Source: Ligustrum vulgare (Eukaryota > Streptophyta > Magnoliopsida > Lamiales > Oleaceae). From it: DNA of 64,000 nt. The stretch is taken from the NCBI GenBank assembly GCA_963555705.1, contig OY743174.1:60534234-60598233 (forward strand), given 5' to 3'. Positions 48,115 through 59,356 of the stretch are shown in pieces. Position numbers and translations under genes: made by a program. Under the pieces are notes generated by a model. It was not told the DNA's origin. It ran no database searches and was given only the letters and a program-made list of their open reading frames with translations. Position 1 is the stretch's first letter. Each line of letters opens with the position of its first letter.

Positions 48115-48355
48115 TAAACGAAAGGATAGTAAACGAAAAGATATATTATGTGAAAAAATTCTGTGTGTGTATATTAAAATACAGTCATTCTGTACATATA
48201 TATAACTATATTCTAGCAAGTTATTCTAGGAAAGTAATTATGTACAAAGTAATTATCCTATAATTAATCCTAATTGATATTTGACTACGCAGATTGATCC
48301 ACAATCTGCTCCCATCATCAATCACATACCAAGGCAGATTTTACTTCCTTTGACA
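48115..48355 (-). repeat. 3' LTR of the Copia element
   Basis: 241 bp, running on the minus strand from TGTCAAAGGAAG to TTTCGTTTA. It differs from the other LTR by two substitutions and one single-base indel that I could see, indicating a fairly young insertion. Confidence 0.93.
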
Positions 48356-48362
48356 CTCCCCC

Positions 48363-49240
48363 TCAAGTTGGAGAATAAATGTCAATGACACCCAACTTGC
48401 TGAGGTGCGTGTGAAATGCTGGTGCTCGTAACGGCTTAGTGAATAAATCTGCAATCTGACTTCCAGTTGGTACATAGGCTGTCTTGATTTCTCCTTTTTG
48501 TATTTTCTCACGAACTGTGTGACAATCCAACTCAATGTGCTTTGTTCGTTCGTGATAAACTGGATTCTCCGCAATGTGCAAAGCCGCCCGATTGTCACAA
48601 AATAACCTTGCTGGTTGAGGATGTGGAACACATAGATCTTTCAACAAATATCTCAACCAAGTAAGCTCACAAGCGGTTGCAGCCATGGAGCGATATTCGG
48701 CTTCTGCGGACGATCTTGATACGGTTGCTTGCTTCTTACTTTTCCATGACACAAGTGATTTACCAAGAAAAATACAATAATCGGTAACTGACCGACGTGT
48801 AACTGGGCATCTCGCCCAGTCAGCATCACAATAACCAATCAAGTGGAGTGAACTATTTGCTGGAAATAACAAGCCTTGCCCCGGAGCTGCCTTCTAGTAT
48901 TGGAGGAGTCGATGAGCGACCTTAAGATGATGTATCTTGGGTTCTTGCATGAATTGGCTGAGTGTGTTCACAGAGTATGTGATTTCTGGTCGACTAATTG
49001 TGAGATAGATCAACTTCCCAACCAGTCGTCTATATCGAGTGGGGTCTTTTAGGACTTCACTACCAGTTTCTGTTAATACCAAATCCGGCTCCATGGGAAC
49101 ATTTGCTGGTTTTGCTCCAAGTAATCCGGCTTCTTCCAATATGTCTAAAGTGTACTTTCGTTGACAAACTGTGATTCCAGCTTTAGAACGTGCAACCTCG
49201 ATGCCAAGAAAATATTTAATCCGGAACGATTTGTCACCAC
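48363..49240 (-). pseudogene. Copia polyprotein 3' part: reverse transcriptase end and RNase H
   Basis: The frame enters at about 49240 with KYFLGIEVARSK and continues through the conserved LIYLTISRPEITYSV connection. It meets an in-frame TAG at 48894-48896, where relatives usually have Leu, then runs into RNase H with [20 protein letters not shown] and the tail ADLFTKPL, ending at 48363. The catalytic YVDD part of the reverse transcriptase is absent. Apart from the TAG, the RNase H part is undamaged. It cannot make a working polymerase. Confidence 0.92.
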
Positions 49241-49289
49241 AGAAATCGTAACATAAAGTTATCCATGTGTAAATACCAGCAGTTTAAGA

Positions 49290-49700
49290 AGTCCCACATG
49301 CGAGAATGATTATCCCTAACTCTTATTAATAGTCATGACATATGACACCATCAATGAAAATTATCTTCTTTGAAATCTAATAGGTATCCTAGAATCAGAA
49401 TGAATCAACGATATCATTGGAATAAAGAACTTGTGTCCTACATTGATGCCAGAAAGAATTTGACCTTCTAGAACATGGTCGCCAAGTTTTGTAACTATCA
49501 ACCTTGTTCCATTGCACAATCCCTGTATATGATCAATATTTCTCATAAAGAACTTGTGTCCTTCACTTTTCCACTGCAATAGTCCACCACGCGACGCAAT
49601 AATGATATCCCTGTGTCCAGATCGTGTATCAAAATTCACCGACAATCAGTTCAAAAATTTCATCGACAATAGGAAAATCATATTGGCTATCATTGATCGC
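49290..49700 (-). pseudogene. Helitron RepHel fragment: Rep-like piece fused to helicase C-terminus
   Basis: On the minus strand a piece near 49560-49690 (DFPIVDEI..LIVGEF, then GHRDIIIASRGG) resembles the region before the Rep catalytic core. It runs directly into NGTRLIVTKLG and SRIPIRFQRR, then VSYVMTINKS, which are motifs of the PIF1-like helicase C-terminus. In complete elements these lie about a thousand residues apart, so an internal deletion has fused them. Several stops occur after FQRR. Non-functional. Confidence 0.8.
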
Positions 49701-50017
49701 CCACCAACCAATAAGTATAAGTCTTACATTTGAAGTGTTTTCCTCAATCATCTTTTCTCAAACTGATATAAACTGCCTTAACAATTTGTTGTATTTGTCT
49801 AGCATATCCTTCAATTCAGAAACTATACAATCATGAAACATTGAATCGCACGATTCACTCCTACTGGGAGACATTAAAAGACATAAATTAAATTTTAGAC
49901 TATCACAAAAAATTTATCCGTAAACAATATAAATATAAAAACAATAAATATATAATACGTACCCCCACGACCCTTTTTCTGCTTTCAACCTCATTCACAT
50001 TGTCAACAATGTAAAGT

Positions 50018-51060
50018 GAGCAAATTACAGAGCTGAACTGTCATCAGGCAATAGACTCCCATTCTTATGACAATTTTGACCGTGTAATCTGAAGACGGGA
50101 GGTCCTATACCAGTATTTAGCCCATTATCTATTCCCCCAATAGAAATAAACGAAAACATCATATTATATATCCAAATGTTCTCAAAAAAATTCTCAATCC
50201 CGTCGTCCCTGTCATATAACAAATATTTCAAAATAAGAGGATGATATTCCATAAGAGGAATCTTCACTTTCTCTTGCATACAACAAAGTACGGATGAACA
50301 AATAAACTGCGAAATCGAACTAAACCGCAACAAATGGTTCGATTTGGACCTTAAACGATTTAATTTAGGTTTCAATTGTCAAAACCGCGGTTTCAAACAA
50401 CCAACCCGCCAAAAATTAAAAAATAAATAAATTAATAAAAGCAAATGTTCAATTTTTAAAAAATGCAGCACACTTTTTATTATCAACAAATCAAGATTAA
50501 GGAGTCAAAGATTAATTTGTTCAAATCCACAACCACTTGAAAATAATTCTTGCTCCTACAATTCATAATCATCATCTAAGATATTTTCTTAAAATAAAAT
50601 TTTTAATAAAAGAGCTAACTACAGTTTTCTTCTATATAATTAGTTTGTTTGTCGGTATAAATTGGTTCATAATAAAGCACTCAATTAGAACTTAATACTA
50701 TTATTGAGCTAGTTTCAACTCGAGATTTTAGATGAATATGTGTCTTTGAGCTCGCTTTGAAATATACTAATTCATTCGTTGGCAATCCGTGGTTTCAAAC
50801 TGCAAAAAAATAGTTTGATTTGGTTTTGTTTAGAAAATAAAATGGTTTGGTTAGGTTTGGAAAAATTCCAAACCGTTTTAAATAGTTTGGTTTGAAATAT
50901 TACTACAAATCGCCAAAACCAAACCGTGTTCACCCCACAACAAAGTGAGAATTTCGGATTACAACATGTTTTATAACGTTTATCCACTCTCTCCTCGCAC
51001 CAAAAATTTGCTTTGCAAAATAAACACTTAAAAGTAGGATCTCTAATGACCATGTACTTT
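50018..51060 (-). pseudogene. Helitron RepHel N-terminal fragments
   Basis: Near 50930-51050 the minus strand reads EERVDKRYKTCCNPKFSLCC, and near 50030-50240 it reads FFENIWIYNMMFSFISIGG followed by GPPVFRLHGQNCHKNGSLLP. Both match the conserved N-terminal region of plant Helitron replicase-helicases. Sequence between and after them is broken by frameshifts and stops. It continues towards 49700. Confidence 0.78.
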
Positions 51061-52246
51061 GAACAATTAAACAATAAATTAAAAAGTTAATAATATAGAT
51101 CATGCGTATAAAATATAAGATTTACTGTTTTGATCATTGACAATAAAAACAACACGTATAAGAAACGAATTCGATAATCATAAAAGAAAAAGAAAAAAAA
51201 GCTAAAATTGTGAGATTGACAAAGATGCATCAAATTCATGGTATTATGATTTTTGCAATATTTATACAACATAATTGTTTTTTGATGGAAATTATAATAT
51301 AACATTGATCATCTCAATTTTCAGTTAAGTAAATTGTGAGACAATTTACTTATTGTTGTAGAAATTTAAGAATCATAAATATTGAATTAAAAAAATAACA
51401 ATTAATATCAAGTCATAATTAATTATGTTTTAAAATTTAGACTTAATAGTTAGGACAAAATAAAAACATTAATAACTATATAATTCTAAAACAATATAAA
51501 TAAATTTGTTAACCGTTAATGTTAAAAAATGTGGTATGAGGCTTTCTGGGATAAAAAATTAAATAATAATTAAATGTAATTGTAAATAAAATTATTTTGA
51601 TAAATAATCTGATATTGAAAAGAAGTTTATTATGTATATGAAACAAAGAACTTAAAAGTATGATTATTTATAACAAAATTTAATGCAACTTGATTAAATA
51701 TTCGAAATAAATGTGAACGAAAATTCAACATTCGATTTGTATGATCGAACGAAATTCATCCATAAGATTGACACCAATAAAATATCATAATTATTGTAAA
51801 AAAATATTTACGTATTAAATGTAACTTTCTATAAAAAATACTAATTAATTTCATAGAACGCAATACATAGGAGATCGAATTTTTAGATGTACTAAATAAC
51901 TAAAAAAATAAGACTGTTTATAAAAAAGTTTTATACGATAAGGTTTATTTAGTATTAGATGCGTAATACAACTTTGATATAATTTTAAACTGAAAATTTT
52001 ACATTGAATTTGTATGACTAAAAACAAATACTTATTTGTAAGATTAAAAACATTAAAAGATTAGAATAATTTTCTGAAAAGAGAGGTTTAAATACAAATA
52101 ACCAAATACAATTAAGTAAAAAAAAAAAAATCATAAAAATACTTAAGTGGAAGTAGTAGTGTGAACACAATAAAAGCTGAGTTTTGTAGTGTGAATATAA
52201 TAAAAGCAAGATTTTCCCTCCAAAACTCAGCTACTTTTATATATTA

Positions 52247-52795
52247 CTAGTGAATCATCCCGTGCGATGCACGGGAAGAAACGTCTAAATAAAAATAATC
52301 CTATTCGAAATTAAATGAATCCTTAAACAACATAAATAACATTCACAAATAAGATATAAGTTCATCATTTATTAGTTTCATATATAAACGTCAACCTTTT
52401 AGGGAGAAGTCATACATGTGAAAATGATTGTGCCTGACTTTTATTGATAGTCATGGCATATGACACCATCAATGATTTTTTTTTTTTAAAAAAAATCTAA
52501 TAAGTATCCTAAAATTCAAATGGCTCAACGATATCCTTGGAATAAAGAACTTGTGTCCTGCATTATTGTCAGATAGAATTTGACCTTATAGAATATGATC
52601 ATCAAGTTTTGTATTGATTATTTACTATCTCCTCGAACCAAAAATTCACCTTGCAAAATGAACACTTAAATGTAGGATCTCCAATATTCATATACTCTGA
52701 ACATTCAAACAATAGATGAAAAAGTTAATAATAGAGATCATGCATATAAAAGATAAAATTCAATATTTTGACCATTAATAATGAAAAACAACATG

Positions 52796-52846
<51 letters not shown>

Positions 52847-53601
52847 TTGCGAGGTTGACAAAGATATTGCATTAAATTTATGATATTTTAGGTTTTCAAT
52901 ATTTATACAATGTAATTATTTTCTGATTGAAATTGTAATTTAGTATTGATCATCTCAATTTTTAGTTAAGTAAATTGGGAGACAATTTATATATTATTGT
53001 GAAAAAATATCATAAAATTTGAATTAAAATATAACAAAGAAAATCTTGGTATGGTTAATTACTTTTTTAAATTTTAAAATTAACAGTTAGGACAAAAATC
53101 ATTAATAACTATATCATTTCAAACAATATAGATAAATTTGTTAACCGTTAATGTTAAAAAATGTGATATGAGACTTTTGAAATAAAAAATTAATTAAGAA
53201 TTAAATGTAATTGTCATTGAAATAATTTTGATAAATAATGCAATATAGGAAATAACTTTAATATGTATATGTAATAAATAACTTAAAAACAGGATTTAGT
53301 TATAAAAATTTCAATACAACGTGATTTATTAAAATACGAATGTGTATAAATTTTAAATATAATTTTAATTGAGAATTTGACATTAGATCTATATGACTGA
53401 ACCAAATATTTATTCATAAAATTAAGACCAATAAAATATCACAATTATTATAAGAAATTAATTACATATTAAATGTAATTATCTATAAAAATATTTAATA
53501 ATACGCTATAAAAAAGAGCTCCAATTTTTATATGTACTAAATAACTAAAAATAAGATTATTTATAAAAAAAACTATACGTATGATGTGATTTATAATTTA
53601 A
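52247..53601 (-). mobile_element. Helitron remnant B with intact 3' terminus
   Basis: On the minus strand the 3' end is a perfect 7-bp-stem hairpin (CCCGTGC, loop ATC, GCACGGG at 52259-52275), 8 nucleotides, CTAG (52247-52250), then T. At 52410-52610 the minus strand has VSYAMTINKSQAQSFSHV, a helicase C-terminal motif. At 52620-52720 it has the same N-terminal leader as remnant A, so almost the whole protein is deleted. The 5' end to the right was not resolved. It is cut by or ends near the Stowaway MITE at 53604. Confidence 0.72.
52797..52841. repeat. TAA trinucleotide microsatellite
   Basis: About 15 tandem TAA units inside Helitron remnant B. They are absent at the matching place in remnant A, so they expanded after the copies separated. 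Confidence 0.95.
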
Positions 53602-53603
53602 TA

Positions 53604-53763
53604 CTCCCTCAATCCCATAAAGATAGTCCTCTACTCATTTTTACACAGATTAAGGACAAAAAAGAATATAAAATATTAATTTCACTCTTAAAAAATAAAG
53701 TAGACTATCTTTTTTAGACGAACAAAAAAGAAATAGTTGACTATCTTTGTAGGATGGAGAGAG
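53604..53763. mobile_element. Stowaway-type MITE (Tc1/mariner)
   Basis: 160 bp with inverted ends CTCCCTCAATCCCATAAAG and CTTTGTAGGATGGAGAGAG, flanked by TA on both sides (53602-53603 and 53764-53765). These are the usual Stowaway termini and target duplication. Non-coding. Confidence 0.88.
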
Positions 53764-54824
53764 TATTATCGATAAAAGCAAATTTTAAAAAAATAATAAT
53801 TCTAGTTTCTAGTTTTTATTATTTTTTATACAATGTGATATACAATTTCATCAAATATATATACTGACTCATGAATAATATGTTTTTTCTTCACTCAACA
53901 ACCGAAACCATTAACATATCTATCCAACCCAAAGCTATTCTAAATAACCTAACATTAGTTAACACATTGCAACCCCAACAGAGAAATTTAGAACATAATA
54001 TAAATAGACTATTAGCAAATCCTCTTATTAGTCCAAAATAATTTTGCATTCTATATTGTTTTCGAAGTTTTCTCTACAATATTATTGTTTTAATATTTTT
54101 TTCTTTTTTTTCAGAAACTCAAATCTATATTCAACGACTCAAAATATCACAGGTCTTGAAGAAAAGAGTAGTGCAATCCTTTTTACTTTTTCAAAAAATA
54201 ATTTACGATTTTTTATTTTCAACTGGTTTGTAATATTAATAACTAATAAACATTACCACCGCACAAGAAATTTTGAATCATAAAACGTGATAAATAGAAG
54301 GTAGAGTGAAGGGGCCATGTTAAACAGTACACATTTTTTCAAAGAAATAACCCTTTAATTGAATCTTTTATTATTGTGTATATCTTCATAATAATTAAAT
54401 ATAACAGAAATGAAAGAAGTTGTATATCGGGAAATGGAAAAAAAAAAAAAAAAGATATAGAAAACAAAAATGAATAAACAGATTTTGAAAAGGGGGAAAA
54501 AATCAAACAAATTCTGAAAAAGCGAAAAAGGGGGGGAAAACTGATTTTCCAGTGTAATTAGGCGGCGGAAAATAGAAGTCATATAAACACAATAAATATT
54601 GAAGAACGTAAGTAGACGTTAGCGATTTTGAAAATAATAAATAAATATTGAAGGCCCAACTATTTTTTTAGTGGATTTTGAAGTTGATTATTGGATAAGA
54701 GATATGAGTAGTGTGAACATGATAAATATTGAAGTCCCCAAAAATTGGAAAAATAAATAAATAAATAAAATCTGCACATAGCACAAGAGTTTTGGAGGGA
54801 GACAGTGAAGTTGACTGAGATTGA
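53764..54824. other. AT-rich stretch before the palindrome, no gene seen
   Basis: Homopolymer runs and short frames with low-complexity translation. Not recognisable as Copia sequence, so it is part of the foreign block inside the Copia element. Confidence 0.55.
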
Positions 54825-55260
54825 CTCGTTGGCTCGAGCCGCTCGGGCTCGGCTCGGAAAAAGCTCGGCTCGTGGCTCGAGATTTCGAGCCAAAGCTCAA
54901 GCCGAGTTTTTTTTTTTAGAGACGAGCTTTGGCTCGGCTCAGCTCGAGCAAAAAAAAAAAACCCGCTAAAAAAGCTCGATGGGAGCTTGAGCAATGAATT
55001 TCGACCACGAGCTCGGTCCAACTTGCTACATATACACATTTTCAAACAAATTTTATGAATTTTTGCTATAAAAATTTTAAAAAAATTAAAAGTTCGGGAC
55101 TTGGCTCGGCTTGGCTCGAAAAAAGCTCGAGTCAAGCCTTATTTTTTGGGACGAGCTTTAGCTCGGCTCGGGCCAAAAAAAGCTCGACCCCTAAAAGCTC
55201 GAGCCAAGCTCGAGCCTTGATCTTCGGCTCACGAGCCGGCTCTGCTCGTTGACATCCCTT
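54825..55260. mobile_element. hAT-like MITE end in the left arm
   Basis: Repeated GCTCGGCTCG/CTCGAGCC motifs fill the segment. It ends GCTCTGCTCGTTGACATCCCT, which resembles a hAT terminus with subterminal repeats. The opposite terminus (AGGGATGTCAACGAGC) is missing at 54825, so the element is truncated at the edge of the palindrome. Confidence 0.5.
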
Positions 55261-55837
55261 ATGGGTATCAACTAAACAAATTTCAAGGTGGCGGAAATAA
55301 ATTACAACACAAGAATAATATACTCAAAGTGTAGTTGATTAATTTCCTAAAGAGTTAACAATAGATAAGGAGGATTTTACCTCCAAGTTTGCTCCCATGG
55401 AGACTTCACCATTCATACATCAAAAACTATCTAGGGTTTGAAAGCAAATGAGTATTAATAGTACAAAATGAAAGAAAATAAAAAAAAAATATATGAAAAA
55501 TAGTAGAAAACGAGCGTTTCTAAATGTTTCAGTAACTTTCGGCTCCATTTTGGTCGACCGAAAATTGTCAATCGAAATTGACTGCAAGCGCATTTTTTAG
55601 TATTTGAGTCATAACTTTTGATCCTGACGTCCGATTGAGGTGATTCAAAATGATTCGGAAACTAGAAGAAAAGATCTATAATTCTTTAAGAAATAGTGAA
55701 CTTCAAATTCGGAATTTATCTTTGTCAAAGCTTTAATTGAATTCCGAGCTTGATTCTTGGCTTCTTTTCTTGGATTGATCTCTTGTTTTAGCCTTGAATA
55801 CTATTATTTTATGCATCTAGAGTCCTTCAAAATATAC

Positions 55838-57075
55838 TCAAAATTTTTTTGTCTCACATGATTGATTTTTCTTTGTTGAACCTCCTACGATTCTCATCAG
55901 ACCCTCCTTCTTCAGGATGATTCGTCCCGAATCATAGGTTTGTTCATAATATCTTATAGCACCTCCTGGATCAAATGGGAAATTATGGCCTCCATGTAGC
56001 TTGATAAACCAATAGTACTCCATTACTTGGAAGACACGAATGCATTGTATTACAAGCTTGATTGGACGAAAGTGGTGCGACTCAAACTTCCCATTATGAT
56101 CAACCTGCAAAATTTTCTCAAGCAAAGTGGGGTGGAGATCGTTATTTTCTCCATGTACAAGGTAGGGGTCCTTGTACTCATAAAGAATCACCGCCAACTC
56201 CCCTTTCCTCACCACGAGACTCTTCTCCTGGCCTCTTTCAACCACCACTTCTAAATTTTTATCCTCAACAACCTCCTCCACATTTTTAAGCTCATGCCAC
56301 ACTTCAAAATTTTCATACTCATCCTTATCTCCCACATTTTTAAGCTCACCCCCTTTTTCTCATATGTGTAGGATCATGCATCCCTTCATCAACAATTTTA
56401 GCCTCCACAACAAGATTTGTAGTTTGATCAACTACTTTTAACTTTAACTCCCCTACCTCAAATTTTGTAGTTTGATCAACTACTTCAAACTTAATCTCTC
56501 CCTCCTTCTTCTCAACTTCCTTACCTTGGGAATTTTCTTCCTCAAACTCCTTCTTGAGTTTCATTTGATCTTTGAGCACTTCCTCCAAACTCAAAGGTAG
56601 GAGCACAACCTTTTTCTCATTCACTTGGAAGCTATACCGGTTTCCTCTTTGTATTATGTCTCACATTCCTATCTCTTTTCCAAGGTCTCCCCAAAATTAT
56701 ATGAGTAGTGTGCATGGAAACCACATCAAATAATATTTGATCACCATAAGTACCAATGTGAAAAGTAAGAAGAACTTGTGCACTTACCCTCACTTCCTCA
56801 TAGTCACTCAATCTTTGCAATTGATAAGGATTGGGATGCTTCATTACCGGTAAACCCAATTTTTCAACTCTACTAGTACTCACCAAATTTGTATCACTCT
56901 CCCCATCTATAATGAGATTACATGGTTTATCACTCACTAGGCACCTAGTGTAGAAATTATATCTTCCATGTCTTTCCCTCTCATTAACAAGGGCCAAGGA
57001 TGTTAGTGGCCTAGTAATCATCTCCATCACTACTCCTTCACTTTCAATACTCCCATGGAAAGATGGAATTCTCAT
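55838..57075 (-). pseudogene. Ty3/Gypsy protease-region fragments, left arm
   Basis: Three adjacent minus-strand frames (56632-57075, 56346-56624 and 55838-56335) carry pieces of a Gypsy polyprotein. The first has LIIDGESDTNLVSTSRVEKL and HIILGRPWKRDR, the aspartic-protease region. The usual active-site form DGGS appears here as DGES. The second is a Lys/Glu-rich linker starting MNEKKVVLLPLSLEEV. The third ends in a block with FIKLHGGHNFPFDPGG, seen downstream of coding regions in some plant Gypsy elements. No reverse transcriptase is present. The frames are separated by short shifts. Confidence 0.75.
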
Positions 57076-57154
57076 TTTCTCAATATCAACATTTTCATTA
57101 ACTCCATCTTCATTAATTCCATCTTTCCATGGGAGTATTGAAAGTGAAGGAGTA

Positions 57155-58347
57155 GTGATGGAGATGATTACTAGGCCACTAACATCCTTGGCCCTTGTTA
57201 ATGAGAGGGAAAGACATGGAAGATATAATTTCTACACTAGGTGCCTAGTGAGTGATAAACCATGTAATCTCATTATAGATGGGGAGAGTGATACAAATTT
57301 GGTGAGTACTAGTAGAGTTGAAAAATTGGGTTTACCGGTAATGAAGCATCCCAATCCTTATCAATTGCAAAGATTGAGTGACTATGAGGAAGTGAGGGTA
57401 AGTGCACAAGTTCTTCTTACTTTTCACATTGGTACTTATGGTGATCAAATATTATTTGATGTGGTTTCCATGCACACTACTCATATAATTTTGGGGAGAC
57501 CTTGGAAAAGAGATAGGAATGTGAGACATAATACAAAGAGGAAACCGGTATAGCTTCCAAGTGAATGAGAAAAAGGTTGTGCTCCTACCTTTGAGTTTGG
57601 AGGAAGTGCTCAAAGATCAAATGAAACTCAAGAAGGAGTTTGAGGAAGAAAATTCCCAAGGTAAGGAAGTTGAGAAGAAGGAGGGAGAGATTAAGTTTGA
57701 AGTAGTTGATCAAACTACAAAATTTGAGGTAGGGGAGTTAAAGTTAAAAGTAGTTGATCAAACTACAAATCTTGTTGTGGAGGCTAAAATTGTTGATGAA
57801 GGGATGCATGATCCTACACATATGAGAAAAAGGGGGTGAGCTTAAAAATGTGGGAGATAAGGATGAGTATGAAAATTTTGAAGTGTGGCATGAGCTTAAA
57901 AATGTGGAGGAGGTTGTTGAGGATAAAAATTTAGAAGTGGTGGTTGAAAGAGGCCAGGAGAAGAGTCTCGTGGTGAGGAAAGGGGAGTTGGCGGTGATTC
58001 TTTATGAGTACAAGGACCCCTACCTTGTACATGGAGAAAATAACGATCTCCACCCCACTTTGCTTGAGAAAATTTTGCAGGTTGATCATAATGGGAAGTT
58101 TGAGTCGCACCACTTTCGTCCAATCAAGCTTGTAATACAATGCATTCGTGTCTTCCAAGTAATGGAGTACTATTGGTTTATCAAGCTACATGGAGGCCAT
58201 AATTTCCCATTTGATCCAGGAGGTGCTATAAGATATTATGAACAAACCTATGATTCGGGACGAATCATCCTGAAGAAGGAGGGTCTGATGAGAATCGTAG
58301 GAGGTTCAACAAAGAAAAATCAATCATGTGAGACAAAAAAATTTTGA
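57155..58347 (+). pseudogene. Ty3/Gypsy protease-region fragments, right arm
   Basis: This is the mirror copy of the left-arm fragments, with identical translations for frames 57155-57553, 57561-57839 and 57850-58347. The protease frame starts a few codons later because the centre of the palindrome cuts it. Identity between the arms shows that the inversion is recent or maintained by conversion. Confidence 0.75.
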
Positions 58348-58920
58348 GTATATTTTGAAGGACTCTAGATGCATAAAATAATAGTATTCAAGGCTAAAAC
58401 AAGAGATCAATCCAAGAAAAGAAGCCAAGAATCAAGCTCGGAATTCAATTAAAGCTTTGACAAAGATAAATTCCGAATTTGAAGTTCACTATTTCTTAAA
58501 GAATTATAGATCTTTTCTTCTAGTTTCCGAATCATTTTGAATCACCTCAATCGGACGTCAGGATCAAAAGTTATGACTCAAATACTAAAAAATGCGCTTG
58601 CAGTCAATTTCGATTGACAATTTTCGGTCGACCAAAATGGAGCCGAAAGTTACTGAAACATTTAGAAACGCTCGTTTTCTACTATTTTTCATATATTTTT
58701 TTTTATTTTCTTTCATTTTGTACTATTAATACTCATTTGCTTTCAAACCCTAGATAGTTTTTGATGTATGAATGGTGAAGTCTCCATGGGAGCAAACTTG
58801 GAGGTAAAATCCTCCTTATCTATTGTTAACTTTTTAGGAAATTAATCAACTACACTTTGAGTATATTATTCTTGTGTTGTAATTTATTTCTGCCACCTTG
58901 AAATTTGTTTAGTTGATACC

Positions 58921-59356
58921 CATAAGGGATGTCAACGAGCAGAGCCGGCTCGTGAGCCGAAGATCAAGGCTCGAGCTTGGCTCGAGCTTTTAGGGGTCGA
59001 GCTTTTTTTGGCCCGAGCCGAGCTAAAGCTCGTCCCAAAAAATAAGGCTTGACTCGAGCTTTTTTCGAGCCAAGCCGAGCCAAGTCCCGAACTTTTAATT
59101 TTTTTAAAATTTTTATAGCAAAAATTCATAAAATTTGTTTGAAAATGTGTATATGTAGCAAGTTGGACCGAGCTCGTGGTCGAAATTCATTGCTCAAGCT
59201 CCCATCGAGCTTTTTTAGCGGGTTTTTTTTTTGCTCGAGCTGAGCCGAGCCAAAGCTCGTCTCTAAAAAAAAAACTCGGCTTGAGCTTTGGCTCGAAATC
59301 TCGAGCCACGAGCCGAGCTTTTTCCGAGCCGAGCCCGAGCGGCTTGAGCCAACGAG
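58921..59356. mobile_element. hAT-like MITE end in the right arm
   Basis: Mirror of 54825-55260. It begins AGGGATGTCAACGAGCAGAGC and fills with GAGCCGAGC motifs until the palindrome ends at 59356, immediately before Copia integrase sequence. Confidence 0.5.

Larger units (their letters stand above)
49240..52246 (-). mobile_element. Helitron remnant A, internally deleted
   Basis: Minus-strand pieces of a Helitron RepHel protein occur in N-to-C order from about 51060 to 49290. AT-rich upstream sequence (51075-52240) is also shared with remnant B. The junction with Copia near 49240 shows no clean hairpin-CTRR end, so the 3' end appears truncated. Confidence 0.65.
54825..59356. repeat. Giant near-perfect inverted repeat (palindrome)
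   Basis: The left arm 54825-57070 (2,246 bp) is the reverse complement of the right arm 57115-59356 (2,242 bp), separated by a 44-bp AT-rich spacer (57071-57114). The arm edges are CTCGTTGGCTCGAGCC and the complement GGCTTGAGCCAACGAG. Only scattered single-base differences were seen. Each arm consists of an outer part of about 430 bp with dense GCTCGGCTCG motifs, like a hAT end, and an inner part with Ty3/Gypsy protease-region ORFs. The right edge abuts Copia integrase sequence. The left edge abuts non-Copia AT-rich DNA. Confidence 0.95.

Noticed and set aside
51087..52209. Phe/Leu-rich frames in the upstream part of Helitron remnant A
   Set aside because: AT-rich composition effect with no motif.
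54668..55135. Frames rich in Ser/Arg/Ala/Glu across the GCTCGGCTCG region, both arms
   Set aside because: Translations of a repetitive subterminal motif, not proteins.
56027..56289. Plus-strand frames over the left-arm Gypsy fragment and mirror frames at 57896-58158
   Set aside because: Antisense shadows of the Gypsy frames.
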